DNA of 8,703 bases from Streptococcaceae bacterium (GCA_031279745.1 JAITHN010000130.1:1-8703); one strand, 5' to 3'. Numbered from the stretch's first letter, positions 1 through 6,439 are shown. Numbers and translations are program-made. Notes: a model not told the origin generated them from the letters alone.

Positions 1-2
1 AA

Positions 3-611
3 AAGCGATTTATTATGGAAGGGCAAAAGTCCCTTTTTCTTCCGCTTACCCATGAAATTCGGGACATGATTCAGCTTGGTGCCATTGGGGACATCATCTA
101 TATTGACTCGATTACGGCCTATCCAAATATCGGGCATGTGACCTGGTTTGAAGACGCTGAAATGGGTGGTGGAACGCTGCATTTAATGGGAGCCTATCCA
201 TTTGAATACCTTCCCTATCTTATTGGAAGTGAGATTGTGGATTGTTCTGGTGTGGCGAGAATGTTTGAGGGTGGAACGGATTCACAGAGCAATTTTTCAA
301 TAAAATTCGCCAATGGGGCATTAGCGAATATTTTTTTGACGACGCATATTGATTTGCCGAAAGAACTCACGATTTATGGAACAAAAGGAAAAATCGTCAT
401 TCCACGTTTTTGGGGGGCCCAGACGGCTTCTGTTGAGGCGAGAGCTTGTAGTGCATTTGAGGTTACGCATAAGATGGACAATGAGTTTATTTATGAAATC
501 AAGCATGTGAATGAGTGTATTCGAGAAGGGAAACTTCAAAGTGATGTCATGACGGAAGAAAACACGCTAACGACGATTCGCATTATGGAAGAATTTTATA
601 AAAAATGGTAA
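3..611 (+). CDS. Gfo/Idh/MocA-family oxidoreductase, C-terminal part (5' truncated by window edge)
   Basis: The frame is open from the first complete codon (position 3, reading K-R-F-I-M-E-G), so the gene starts before the window and the ATG at 15 is internal. The opening FIMEG...LFLP...I..GAIGDI is the stretch that ends the NAD(P)-binding Rossmann half in this family. It is followed by the C-terminal alpha/beta substrate domain with GGGTLHLMGAYPFEYLPYLIG, a GTKGKIVIP strand and a closing helix (EENTLTTIRIMEEFYKKW). The family consists of NAD(P)-dependent sugar, inositol or trans-dihydrodiol dehydrogenases; the substrate cannot be told here. The usual L-L-D-I-G-x-Y signature reads L-H-L-M-G-A-Y, so the common Asp is absent, which may mark a divergent subgroup. 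The gene is followed after 8 bases by a terminator, so it ends its own transcription unit. Family assignment is firm; function within it is open. Confidence 0.88.
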   Translation, partial: KRFIMEGQKSLFLPLTHEIRDMIQLGAIGDIIYIDSITAYPNIGHVTWFEDAEMGGGTLHLMGAYPFEYLPYLIGSEIVDCSGVARMFEGGTDSQSNFSIKFANGALANIFLTTHIDLPKELTIYGTKGKIVIPRFWGAQTASVEARACSAFEVTHKMDNEFIYEIKHVNECIREGKLQSDVMTEENTLTTIRIMEEFYKKW

Positions 612-619
612 AACGAAGC

Positions 620-646
620 GCTACTTCTCTTTGAGAAGTGGCTTTT
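620..646 (+). terminator. Rho-independent terminator of the oxidoreductase gene
   Basis: Stem GCTACTTCTC (620-629) pairs with GAGAAGTGGC (633-642) over 10 bp with one G-T wobble, around a 3-base TTT loop, followed directly by TTTT. It starts 8 bases after the stop codon. Confidence 0.85.
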
Positions 647-693
647 GACTTGTGAGACTTGAAAAAAAGATGCAAAACAGACAAAATAAGTCT

Positions 694-722
694 AATCGCA
701 TGCGGGGGATCCCCCCACGATT
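694..722 (+). promoter_or_regulatory. GC-rich hairpin in the murI leader, just before the ribosome binding site
   Basis: AATCG (694-698) pairs with CGATT (718-722); TG (701-702) pairs with CA (716-717); the core GGGGGATCCCCC (704-715) is a perfect palindrome. Small bulges at 699-700 and 703 separate the parts. No T-run follows, so it is not a terminator. The murI Shine-Dalgarno (AGGAAGGAG, 729-737) begins 7 bases later. It could be an mRNA structure affecting translation or stability, or a DNA palindrome bound by a protein. The promoter is not clear: TTGAAA at 659-664 with AAAATA at 683-688 (18-bp spacer) is one option, and TCTAAT at 691-696, without a good -35, is another. In the second case transcription would begin inside the hairpin. 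Confidence 0.5.
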
Positions 723-740
723 CCTTTAGGAAGGAGAAGT

Positions 741-1562
741 ATGAAAGAAAAAGCAATTGGATTTTTTGATTCTGGTGTAGGTGGACTGACGGTCGTTCGA
801 GAAGTCATCAAGCAGCTCCCCCATGAAAAAATCATCTATATAGGGGATTCCGCACGTGCGCCTTATGGGCCAAGACCTGTTGATCAAGTGCAAGCGTTCA
901 GTTGGCAACTAACGGAATTTCTGTTGAAATTTGATGTGAAAATGATCGTCATCGCTTGTAATACAGCGACTGCGGTATCTCTCTCTTCCATCAAGGAAAA
1001 ATTAAACATTCCAGTGGTAGGCGTCATCACACCTGGAAGTCGTGCGGCAATAAAAGCAAGTTCGGAGAATAAAATTGCTGTTTTGGGAACACTTGGAACT
1101 ATTCATTCAGGGGAATATGAGAAAGCATTGAAGGCGAGAAATCCTTTTGTTGACGTATTGCCACTCGCCTGTCCAAAATTTGTTCCTATTGTCGAAAGTA
1201 ACGAGGTAAACACGCCTAATTCCAAAAAAATCGTTCGGGAAAGTTTGAAACCTCTACAATGGAAACAATACGATGCACTTATATTAGGCTGTACACATTA
1301 TCCGTTGCTCAGAAATCAAATTCAACAAACGGTTGGGCATTCTGTCACTCTTATCGACAGCGGAGCAGAGACTGTTAGTGATGTTTCCATGCTTTTGGAT
1401 TATTTTGAATTGGCAAATTCTCCCTCAATTGAGCCAAAACATGAATTTTATACAACGGGAAGTGTCGCCATGTTTGAGCAAATCGCAAATGCATGGTTGG
1501 GTGAGGAAAAACGGAACATTCAGCATGTGAATATAGGAGAATTAAAAGATGAAGAGAAGTGA
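741..1562 (+). CDS. murI: Glutamate racemase
   Basis: A cofactor-independent enzyme that interconverts L- and D-glutamate in the cytoplasm, supplying D-Glu for peptidoglycan stem peptides. The 273-aa length is normal for the family. Seen in the protein: the N-terminal signature IGFFDSGVGGLTVV with Asp10-Ser11; IGDSARAPYGPRP at about 34-46; the first catalytic cysteine in ACNTAT (Cys73); and the second in GCTHYPLL (Cys184, with His186). All expected catalytic residues are present. The ATG at 741 has an excellent AGGAAGGAG site 3-11 bases upstream. The 3' end overlaps the next gene by 14 bases, which suggests translational coupling. It is the first gene of the murI-rph/rdgB-yfcE operon. In Bacillus subtilis the homologue racE heads a comparable racE...rph-ysnA-ysnB cluster. 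Confidence 0.97.
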   Translation: MKEKAIGFFDSGVGGLTVVREVIKQLPHEKIIYIGDSARAPYGPRPVDQVQAFSWQLTEFLLKFDVKMIVIACNTATAVSLSSIKEKLNIPVVGVITPGSRAAIKASSENKIAVLGTLGTIHSGEYEKALKARNPFVDVLPLACPKFVPIVESNEVNTPNSKKIVRESLKPLQWKQYDALILGCTHYPLLRNQIQQTVGHSVTLIDSGAETVSDVSMLLDYFELANSPSIEPKHEFYTTGSVAMFEQIANAWLGEEKRNIQHVNIGELKDEEK

Positions 1563-2916
1563 AGGAAGAACAATAGAACAACTTAGGAAAGTTGAGATTG
1601 AAATCGACGTCAATCGCTATGCTGAGGGGAGCTGTATGATTTCATATGGCGGAACGAAAGTTCTTTGTACGGCGAGCTTGGAAAGCCGCGTCCCCCCTTT
1701 TTTGGTAGGGAGTGATAAAGGTTGGGTCACTGCTGAATACAATCTCCTTCCACGCGCCACACATACGCGTATTCGACGCGAACGTGGGAAAGTAAAAGGA
1801 AGAACGCATGAAATAGAGCGCCTAATCGGGCGAAGCTTGCGTGCCATTATTGATCTTGAAAAACTCGGAGAGCGCTCGATTATTGTGGATTGCGACGTCT
1901 TACAAGCGGACGGAGGCACGCGAACAGCGAGTATTACAGGTGGATATATTGCGCTAAGACTTTGCATAGAAACTCTCCTTCAACGAGGAGAGTTAAGGGA
2001 AAACCCACTGATTGATAGTGTGGCTGCTGTCAGTGTTGGAATCAATTCAGAGGGCGTAGCCATTCTTGATTTGGATTATGAAGAAGATTCTACGGCAAAA
2101 GTAGATATGAACATTGTTCGAACGGGAACCGGACAATTTGTTGAAATACAGGGAACAGGCGAAGAGGCGACGTTTTCTGGAAGTGAATTGAATGAAATGC
2201 TCGCCCTTGCATCAAGCGGGATTGAAACGCTGATTCACCTTCAACAAAAGGCGTTAGAAAAGGCCGAACGTGTAGTAGAAACTTCCAGGACATCTGAATT
2301 TAAAGAAATTTTGATTGCCACGAGAAATGTTGGAAAAGCAAAAGAGTTTGAAACTTTATTTAAAGATTTTGGGATTCAAGTCAAAACGCTCTTGGACTAT
2401 CCAAACTTGCCTGAGGTAAGAGAAACGGGAAATACATTCGAAGAAAATGCAAGATTGAAAGCAGAAACGATTTCTAAATTAACAGGCATTCCAGTGCTGG
2501 CAGATGATTCGGGCTTAATGGTGGATGCGCTTGGTGGAATGCCTGGGATTTTTTCAGCACGTTATTCCGAAATCCCAGGATTGAAAACAGCCAATGATGC
2601 CTCAAACAATGCAAAATTACTCGGAGATTTGCACAGTGCTTTTGTACGTGGAGACAAAGTGAGCGCGAAATTCCATTGTACATTGGTTTTTGCACGACCG
2701 GAAAAAGAAAGTTTGGTCGTTGAAGCGGAGTGGCCAGGAGAGATTATTCCAATTCCAAGAGGGGCGAATGGGTTTGGATATGACCCCATCTTTTTAGTAG
2801 ATGGTTTAGGAAAAACGAGTGCGGAACTTTCAGATGAAGAAAAAAATACGATGAGTCACCGTGCAAAAGCGATGGAAAAACTATCTGTTCTGTGGAAAGA
2901 CTGGTTGGAGGGATGA
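1549..2916 (+). CDS. rph: Bifunctional ribonuclease PH / dITP-XTP pyrophosphatase (Rph-RdgB fusion)
   Basis: Two complete enzymes in one 455-aa chain. Residues 1 to about 240 are RNase PH, a phosphorolytic 3'-5' exonuclease that trims tRNA 3' ends. It shows GWVTAEYNLLPRAT (58-71), GRTHEIERLIGRSLRA with phosphate-site Arg85, DCDVLQADGGTRTASITGG (114-132) with Arg125, and the acidic pair Asp180/Asp186. Residues about 254-455 are RdgB/HAM1, which hydrolyses dITP, ITP and XTP to monophosphates. It shows ILIATRNVGKAKEF, TGNTFEENA (Glu299), LADDSGLMVDALGGMPGIFSARYS (Asp319/Asp320), GANGFGYDPIF and MSHRAKA. The linker, about 241-253, is short. The start ATG at 1549 lies inside murI, with AGGAG (1534-1538) 10 bases upstream. 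No frameshift is visible and both halves look active. In B. subtilis these are separate adjacent genes (rph, ysnA); fused forms are known in some Lactobacillales. The second half corresponds to rdgB. Confidence 0.96.
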   Translation: MKRSEGRTIEQLRKVEIEIDVNRYAEGSCMISYGGTKVLCTASLESRVPPFLVGSDKGWVTAEYNLLPRATHTRIRRERGKVKGRTHEIERLIGRSLRAIIDLEKLGERSIIVDCDVLQADGGTRTASITGGYIALRLCIETLLQRGELRENPLIDSVAAVSVGINSEGVAILDLDYEEDSTAKVDMNIVRTGTGQFVEIQGTGEEATFSGSELNEMLALASSGIETLIHLQQKALEKAERVVETSRTSEFKEILIATRNVGKAKEFETLFKDFGIQVKTLLDYPNLPEVRETGNTFEENARLKAETISKLTGIPVLADDSGLMVDALGGMPGIFSARYSEIPGLKTANDASNNAKLLGDLHSAFVRGDKVSAKFHCTLVFARPEKESLVVEAEWPGEIIPIPRGANGFGYDPIFLVDGLGKTSAELSDEEKNTMSHRAKAMEKLSVLWKDWLEG

Positions 2917-2920
2917 GTGT

Positions 2921-3439
2921 ATGAAATATTTAGTGGTGAGTGATTCCCATGGGGATCGTGACATTCTGGAAGAAATAAAAAAAGAATGGTCTGGAAAAGT
3001 AAATCATTTCTTCCACAACGGGGATAGTGAGCTTTATAGTGATGATGAGTTATGGAAAACGTATACCGTTGTGGGCGGAAATATGGACACGCGTTCTGGA
3101 TATTCGCCTGTTCAAGTGACCAAAATAGGAGGGGATGTCATTTTCCAAACACATGGGCATATTCAAGGAATCAATTATGATTTTTCTCAGTTATATAGAG
3201 AGGCAGAAGTAAGTGGTGCGACGATTTGCCTTTATGGGCATTTGCACAAAATTTCTGCCAACTTGCACAATGGAATTTTATACGTTAATCCTGGTAGTAT
3301 TAGCCTGCCGAGAGGGGAAATCCTTGAAAAAGCGTATGCAGTCATTGAGGCGACGGGGGACAAGTTTTACGTTCAATATTTTGACCGTTCTCACCAGCCT
3401 TTGGCGCAACTTCAATACACCTTTAATCGAACAAAATAA
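2921..3439 (+). CDS. yfcE: YfcE/YsnB-type metallophosphoesterase
   Basis: A 172-aa calcineurin-like phosphoesterase of the YfcE/MJ0936 family: a small cytosolic, divalent-metal-dependent phosphodiesterase active on artificial substrates, with no agreed natural one. The metal-site motifs are all visible in order: SDSHGD (Asp8, His10), FFHNGDSE, VVGGNMD, THGHIQG and LYGHLHK, followed by the family tail NPGSISLPRG. An in-frame ATG at 2861 would add 20 residues lying inside the upstream fusion gene. The ATG at 2921 is preferred because GGAGGG (2907-2912) sits 8 bases upstream and the protein then begins directly with the first beta strand (MKYLVVSDSHGD). It follows the rph/rdgB stop codon by 4 bases, so it is the last gene of that operon, matching the rph-ysnA-ysnB order of Bacillus. 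A strong terminator follows. Confidence 0.94.
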   Translation: MKYLVVSDSHGDRDILEEIKKEWSGKVNHFFHNGDSELYSDDELWKTYTVVGGNMDTRSGYSPVQVTKIGGDVIFQTHGHIQGINYDFSQLYREAEVSGATICLYGHLHKISANLHNGILYVNPGSISLPRGEILEKAYAVIEATGDKFYVQYFDRSHQPLAQLQYTFNRTK

Positions 3440-3457
3440 GCACACAGCTGTACATTC

Positions 3458-3493
3458 GGACGGACAACCAAGATAGGTTGTCCGTCCATTTTG
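3458..3493 (+). terminator. Rho-independent terminator of the murI operon
   Basis: GGACGGACAACC (3458-3469) and GGTTGTCCGTCC (3476-3487) form a perfect 12-bp stem around AAGATA, followed by ATTTTG. It lies 19 bases after the yfcE stop codon. The left flank has no A-run, so it should act mainly on rightward transcripts. Confidence 0.85.
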
Positions 3494-3502
3494 TATAAGG
3501 TA

Positions 3503-3533
3503 TAAAATTGAATGCTGTCTGCATGCAATTTTA
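3503..3533. terminator. Second hairpin in the convergent gap, possibly bidirectional terminator
   Basis: TAAAATTG-A-ATGC (3503-3515) pairs with GCAT-G-CAATTTTA (3521-3533) around the loop TGTCT; there is one A-G mismatch in a 13-position stem. The outer end is A/T-only, so both strands show a short T-run at the 3' side. It lies between the right-facing yfcE and the left-facing acetyltransferase gene and could stop leftward transcripts from the latter, for which no other terminator is evident. Confidence 0.5.
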
Positions 3534-3538
3534 GAGTT

Positions 3539-3574
3539 GGCGCTTGATACATATGCTGAACTTGGACAAGTGCC
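3539..3574. other. Third hairpin of the convergent gap
   Basis: GGCGCTTG (3539-3546) pairs with CAAGTGCC (3567-3574) over 8 bp including one G-T wobble, with a 20-base loop. It abuts the direct-repeat array. No T-run follows on either strand, so a terminator role is unlikely. Confidence 0.35.
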
Positions 3575-3579
3575 TTGAA

Positions 3580-3648
3580 TCAAGCAAACTGCGGTGAATT
3601 GATCTCCACCTTCAAGCAAACTGCGGTGAATTGGACTGAGACTTCAAG
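3580..3648. repeat. Direct-repeat array with 32-bp period (two exact 22-bp copies and a decayed third)
   Basis: A 22-base unit beginning TCAAGCAAACTGCGG and ending TGAATTG occurs exactly at 3580-3601 and again at 3612-3633. The register continues at 3644 with TCAAG, after which the copy has decayed. The 10-base spacers differ, although copies 2 and 3 share CTTCAAG at the junction. Because 32 is not a multiple of three and no frame stays similar across copies, the array is not protein-coding. The sequence TGCCTTGAATCAAGC just at copy 1 also resembles TGCCTTAAATCAAAC at 3671-3685, which spans the stop codon of the acetyltransferase gene on the other strand. Function is unknown. Confidence 0.8.
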
Positions 3649-3676
3649 GGAAAACGCCTACACTTCCGCAAATGCC

Positions 3677-4114
3677 TTAAATCAAACGTTCCATGCGTAT
3701 ATGAGGGATGCCTATTTCCTCAAAGACTTCGCTTGTTTGTTTAAATTGATGTTCCTCGTAGAGTCCAATGGCATGGATTTGAGAGTGAACCTCGACTTTA
3801 ACGAACCCATTTTTTTTGGCAAAATCGACCAATTCTTCGATGAGTTGTGAGGCGATATGATGGTGACGAAATTCAGGTAGAACGGAAAGTCTGCGCATTA
3901 GACCGGTTTTGGACGCATCATCAGGTAAAAAGCGAACGGTCGCTATCGGCCTATTTTCTTCATTAATTCCGACAAAGTGAACGGAATACGCTTCAAACTT
4001 ATCCATTTCAACATCATGAGGGACTTTTTCTTCATCACCAAAAACACGATTGCGTATTTTTAAGCTTTCTAAATAGATTTCGCTCATTGTATCTCTTGTA
4101 CTTACGATTTTCAT
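3677..4114 (-). CDS. GNAT-family N-acetyltransferase, ElaA/YjcF-like
   Basis: A cytosolic acetyl-CoA-dependent acyltransferase of 145 aa; the acceptor is not known. It shows the typical order: N-terminal IRNRVFGDEEKVP, an IATVRFLP strand, the acetyl-CoA-binding region RRLSVLPEFRHHHIASQLIEELVDFA (74-99), VEVHSQIHAIGLYEEHQFKQ (108-125) and the ElaA/YjcF-like ending EEIGIPHIRMERLI. In the CoA-pyrophosphate loop the usual R-x-x-G-x-G/A reads R-H-H-H-I-A, so His86 replaces the common Gly. A GTG at 4129 would add five residues, but it falls inside the Shine-Dalgarno. The ATG at 4114 is chosen because GAGGAG lies 7 bases before it. It is transcribed leftward, divergent from the AI-2E permease gene and convergent with yfcE. 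Confidence 0.9.
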   Translation of the reverse strand: MKIVSTRDTMSEIYLESLKIRNRVFGDEEKVPHDVEMDKFEAYSVHFVGINEENRPIATVRFLPDDASKTGLMRRLSVLPEFRHHHIASQLIEELVDFAKKNGFVKVEVHSQIHAIGLYEEHQFKQTSEVFEEIGIPHIRMERLI

Positions 4115-4184
4115 AGGGGTACTCCTCACTTTTTTTCTACATTTACATTATACTATTTATTATAAAAGGGGAGGAAGATAACTC
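4115..4184. promoter_or_regulatory. Divergent promoter region between the acetyltransferase and permease genes
   Basis: This 70-base gap must hold the start signals of both genes. On the minus strand there are TATAAT matches at 4152-4147 and 4164-4159; on the plus strand there are TATACT at 4149-4154 and TATAAA at 4161-4166. None has a good -35 at the right distance, so only the -10 candidates can be given. The opposing -10-like boxes overlap, which would make the two promoters compete. The permease ribosome binding site GGGGAGG is at 4168-4174. Confidence 0.4.
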
Positions 4185-5273
4185 ATGATAGAAAAATATA
4201 AACAATCCAAACTCCTATTTTGGACGGTTGAATTGGTGCTCATTGCATTGTTGATTTTCATTTCAACAAAAATTGATTTCCTGTTTTCGCCAATAGGGAC
4301 ATTTTTTGCCACTTTATTTCAACCGGTTTTGATTGGGGGATTTCTCTACTATTTGCTCAATCCGTTAGTGACGGTATTCGAGGAAAAACTGAAGCTCAAG
4401 CGAGTTATTGGGATTATCATTGTATTCATCCTCTTAATCGGAATACTCGTTCTTACGATTTTGAATTTTTTGCCAAATCTAATCAGCCAGCTAACCGATT
4501 TAGCAATCAGTTTGCCTGACTCGATTAAGGATGTCCAAAAATGGGCGATTGGATTGGAGAAGTATAAAATCTTTAAAAATATCGACATTGAAGCGATGAT
4601 TAAAACGATAGATTTCTCATGGGGAGATATTGCAACAAAGACATTAACTGGAGTCGCACTCTCCTTAAGTTCCATTTTTAATTTCTTTACACAAGCACTT
4701 GTTCTTTTGGGGACGATACCTTTTGTTTTGTTTTACATGTTGAAGGATGGGGAGAAAATTCCATCAAAAATCACCCACATCCTTCCAGAAAAGCATAGGG
4801 AAAATGTATTGGATTTGCTTGAAAAAATGAATCAAACCATTGCCAATTATATTTCCGGTCAAGCGATTCAGTGTCTGTTCGTTTTTGTCATGATGTTGGT
4901 AGGCTATTTGGTTCTTGGCGTTGAATACGGCTTTCTTTTTGCAGTTGTGGCTGGCTTATGTAATTTGATTCCATATATTGGGCCATTTTTCGGCATTGCG
5001 CCTGCCTTGTTGGCGACTGTATTTACTGAGCCGATGAAAGCGCTGGTGATTATCATTTTTGTAGTCATTGTTCAACAAATTAATGGAAGTTTTATCTACC
5101 CAAATGTAATTGGAAAATCGTTAAAAATTCATCCATTAACCATAATTCTTATCCTCTTGGTTGGGGGGAACTTAGCAGGTGTTTTAGGGATTTTCTTAGC
5201 TGTACCTGTTTTTGCAATTGGAAAAACCATTCTTACCTTCCTTTTAGAAATGTATAAAGTCAGAAAGAGATAA
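4185..5273 (+). CDS. AI-2E-family transporter (PF01594-type integral membrane permease)
   Basis: A 362-aa polytopic membrane protein of the AI-2E/PerM/YtvI superfamily. Members include the E. coli autoinducer-2 exporter TqsA and Na+/H+ antiporters, so the substrate cannot be assigned. Hydrophobic stretches lie at about 12-28, 33-58, 74-97 and 160-186, then a charged segment (about 187-220), then at about 228-245, 249-280, 286-299 and 315-353. Family hallmarks are visible in the second half: LCNLIPYIGPFFGIAPALL (258-276), QQINGSFIYPNVIGKSL (297-313) with KIHPLTIILILLVGG, and GVLGIFLAVPVFA (332-344). The soluble loop between the fourth and fifth hydrophobic regions is also typical. The start has GGGGAGG 10 bases upstream. 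It stands alone: its neighbour is divergent and the next gene follows a 98-base gap. Confidence 0.93.
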   Translation: MIEKYKQSKLLFWTVELVLIALLIFISTKIDFLFSPIGTFFATLFQPVLIGGFLYYLLNPLVTVFEEKLKLKRVIGIIIVFILLIGILVLTILNFLPNLISQLTDLAISLPDSIKDVQKWAIGLEKYKIFKNIDIEAMIKTIDFSWGDIATKTLTGVALSLSSIFNFFTQALVLLGTIPFVLFYMLKDGEKIPSKITHILPEKHRENVLDLLEKMNQTIANYISGQAIQCLFVFVMMLVGYLVLGVEYGFLFAVVAGLCNLIPYIGPFFGIAPALLATVFTEPMKALVIIIFVVIVQQINGSFIYPNVIGKSLKIHPLTIILILLVGGNLAGVLGIFLAVPVFAIGKTILTFLLEMYKVRKR

Positions 5274-5371
5274 TGTATTTTGAGCAGAAATGTACAAGTT
5301 ATTCTATGTAAATAGGTTTTTTTATCTAAAATTTCAACAAATAAAGTAAAATAAAATAAAGGGGTGATAGG
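5274..5371 (+). promoter_or_regulatory. Gap before apbE: weak terminator candidate and AT-rich promoter region
   Basis: CTAT (5304-5307) and ATAG (5312-5315) can form a short 4-bp stem followed by a seven-T run (5317-5323); the T-run is convincing but the stem is weak. Downstream, TAAAAT occurs at 5347-5352 and 5352-5357 without a convincing -35. The apbE ribosome binding site AAAGGGGTGAT (5358-5368) is close to the consensus AAAGGAGGTGAT. Whether apbE has its own promoter or is read through from the permease gene cannot be settled by eye. Confidence 0.3.
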
Positions 5372-6427
5372 ATGAAGAAAATAGCGTTGCTTTTATTGTT
5401 TGCAAGTCTAATTCTAGCTGGGTGCCAAGATAAGAAAGCGGAAGTGCCCGCATCAAAAAAGGAATTTTATACAGGAACCTATGCGGAGCTAACTTTTTAT
5501 GGAAAGGATAAGAAGGTAGCCATAGATGAGGCGTACAAGACAATCAATAAACTCGTCACTCAGATTGAAACCAATGAACAAGGGGAAAGTGAAATTGACA
5601 AGGTGAATAAAAATGCAGGAAAGACACCAGTAAAAGTTTCAGCAAACGTCTATGATTTGGTGGAAAGAAGCATTAAAACTGCTGAGGAAACCAATGGGGA
5701 ATTTGACCCTGCAATAGGTGGAGCGACCTCTCTTTGGCATATTGGATTCGCAGATGCAGGAAAACCTAGCGAAACTGATTTGGAAAAAATAAAAAAACTT
5801 CTCGATTACAAAAAGATCAAGATGGACAAAGCCAAGTCCACCATCTTCTTGGAAGAAAAAGGAATGAAGATAGACTTGGGCGGTGTTGGAAAAGGATGGC
5901 TTGCACAAAGCGTGATGGAAGGGTTGAAGAAAAAAGAGATTACCCGTGGAATCATTAATTTTGGAGGTCACGTCTTTACCTATAATGGAAAAGGTCAAAC
6001 ATCAACACCTTCTTGGAGCATCAAAATGGGGGATCCGTCCCTCGTCAAGAGTGATACAACTGAAGCGCTAGCGCCAATTGCAACAGTGGAATCAACGAGC
6101 AGTTCATTTGTGATGACGAGTATGTATGCAAGATATCTACTCGTTGGGAATAAAGTTTATTCACATTTAATCGACCAAAAAACAGCAAGACCGTATGATA
6201 ACGACCTTACGGCTGTCTATGTAATGGGAGAGGATCCCGTTCAGGTTGATTTATTAAGTAATGCACTTTACGGTATGGGATGCGTTAAAGGTTTGGAATA
6301 TGTGAATGCGCACAAGGAAATCGATGCAGTGTTTGCATTAGAAAATAAGGAATTGCATGTTTCTAAAGGGTTTAAAGGAAAAATTGTCCTTGAAAAAGGA
6401 AGTGAATTTAAGCTAGTAAACGAATAA
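5372..6427 (+). CDS. apbE: ApbE-like FAD:protein FMN transferase lipoprotein, with altered signature residues
   Basis: A 351-aa exported lipoprotein. MKKIALLLLFASLILAGC is a lipoprotein signal peptide with lipobox LAGC and lipidated Cys18. The body follows the ApbE fold: GEFDPAIGGATSLWHIGF (109-126), DLGGVGKGWLAQSV (168-181), INFGGHVFTYNGK (195-207), YSHLIDQKTARP (263-274) and VDLLSNALYGMG (292-303). ApbE enzymes move FMN from FAD onto Thr/Ser of extracytoplasmic redox proteins and need Mg2+. Several usual residues are changed: SGDY-type becomes TSMY (249-252), HIIDPKTGYP-type becomes HLIDQKTARP, and the Mg-site D-x-x-x-T/S reads D293-L-L-S-N297. It may thus be a divergent or weakened paralogue. 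The sortase gene follows after 12 bases. The start is set by the signal peptide and the AAAGGGGTGAT site. Confidence 0.9.
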   Translation: MKKIALLLLFASLILAGCQDKKAEVPASKKEFYTGTYAELTFYGKDKKVAIDEAYKTINKLVTQIETNEQGESEIDKVNKNAGKTPVKVSANVYDLVERSIKTAEETNGEFDPAIGGATSLWHIGFADAGKPSETDLEKIKKLLDYKKIKMDKAKSTIFLEEKGMKIDLGGVGKGWLAQSVMEGLKKKEITRGIINFGGHVFTYNGKGQTSTPSWSIKMGDPSLVKSDTTEALAPIATVESTSSSFVMTSMYARYLLVGNKVYSHLIDQKTARPYDNDLTAVYVMGEDPVQVDLLSNALYGMGCVKGLEYVNAHKEIDAVFALENKELHVSKGFKGKIVLEKGSEFKLVNE

Positions 6428-6439
6428 GGAGGGAATGCA

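Noticed and set aside
645..673. TTGACT at 645-650 as -35 of the murI promoter
   Set aside because: The sequence 16-18 bases downstream (AAGATGC area) has no -10 resemblance, and the box overlaps the T-run of the preceding terminator.
1617..1967. Leftward open frame of 116 codons inside rph
   Set aside because: It is a shadow of the RNase PH coding sequence, resembles no family I know and has no start signals.
2861..2920. Upstream ATG as start of the phosphodiesterase
   Set aside because: It would overlap the rph/rdgB fusion and add 20 residues before the first beta strand. The ATG at 2921 has the ribosome binding site.
3580..3648. CRISPR array
   Set aside because: The spacers are 10 bases, only two exact copies exist, and no cas gene is near. 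The array at 7840-7930 has no spacers at all.
3575..3850. Rightward open frame of 91 codons starting in the repeat array
   Set aside because: It is mostly antisense to the well-supported acetyltransferase gene, has no ribosome binding site, and crosses the repeats in different frames.
4112..4129. GTG at 4129 as start of the acetyltransferase
   Set aside because: That codon overlaps the Shine-Dalgarno GAGGAG that serves the ATG at 4114.
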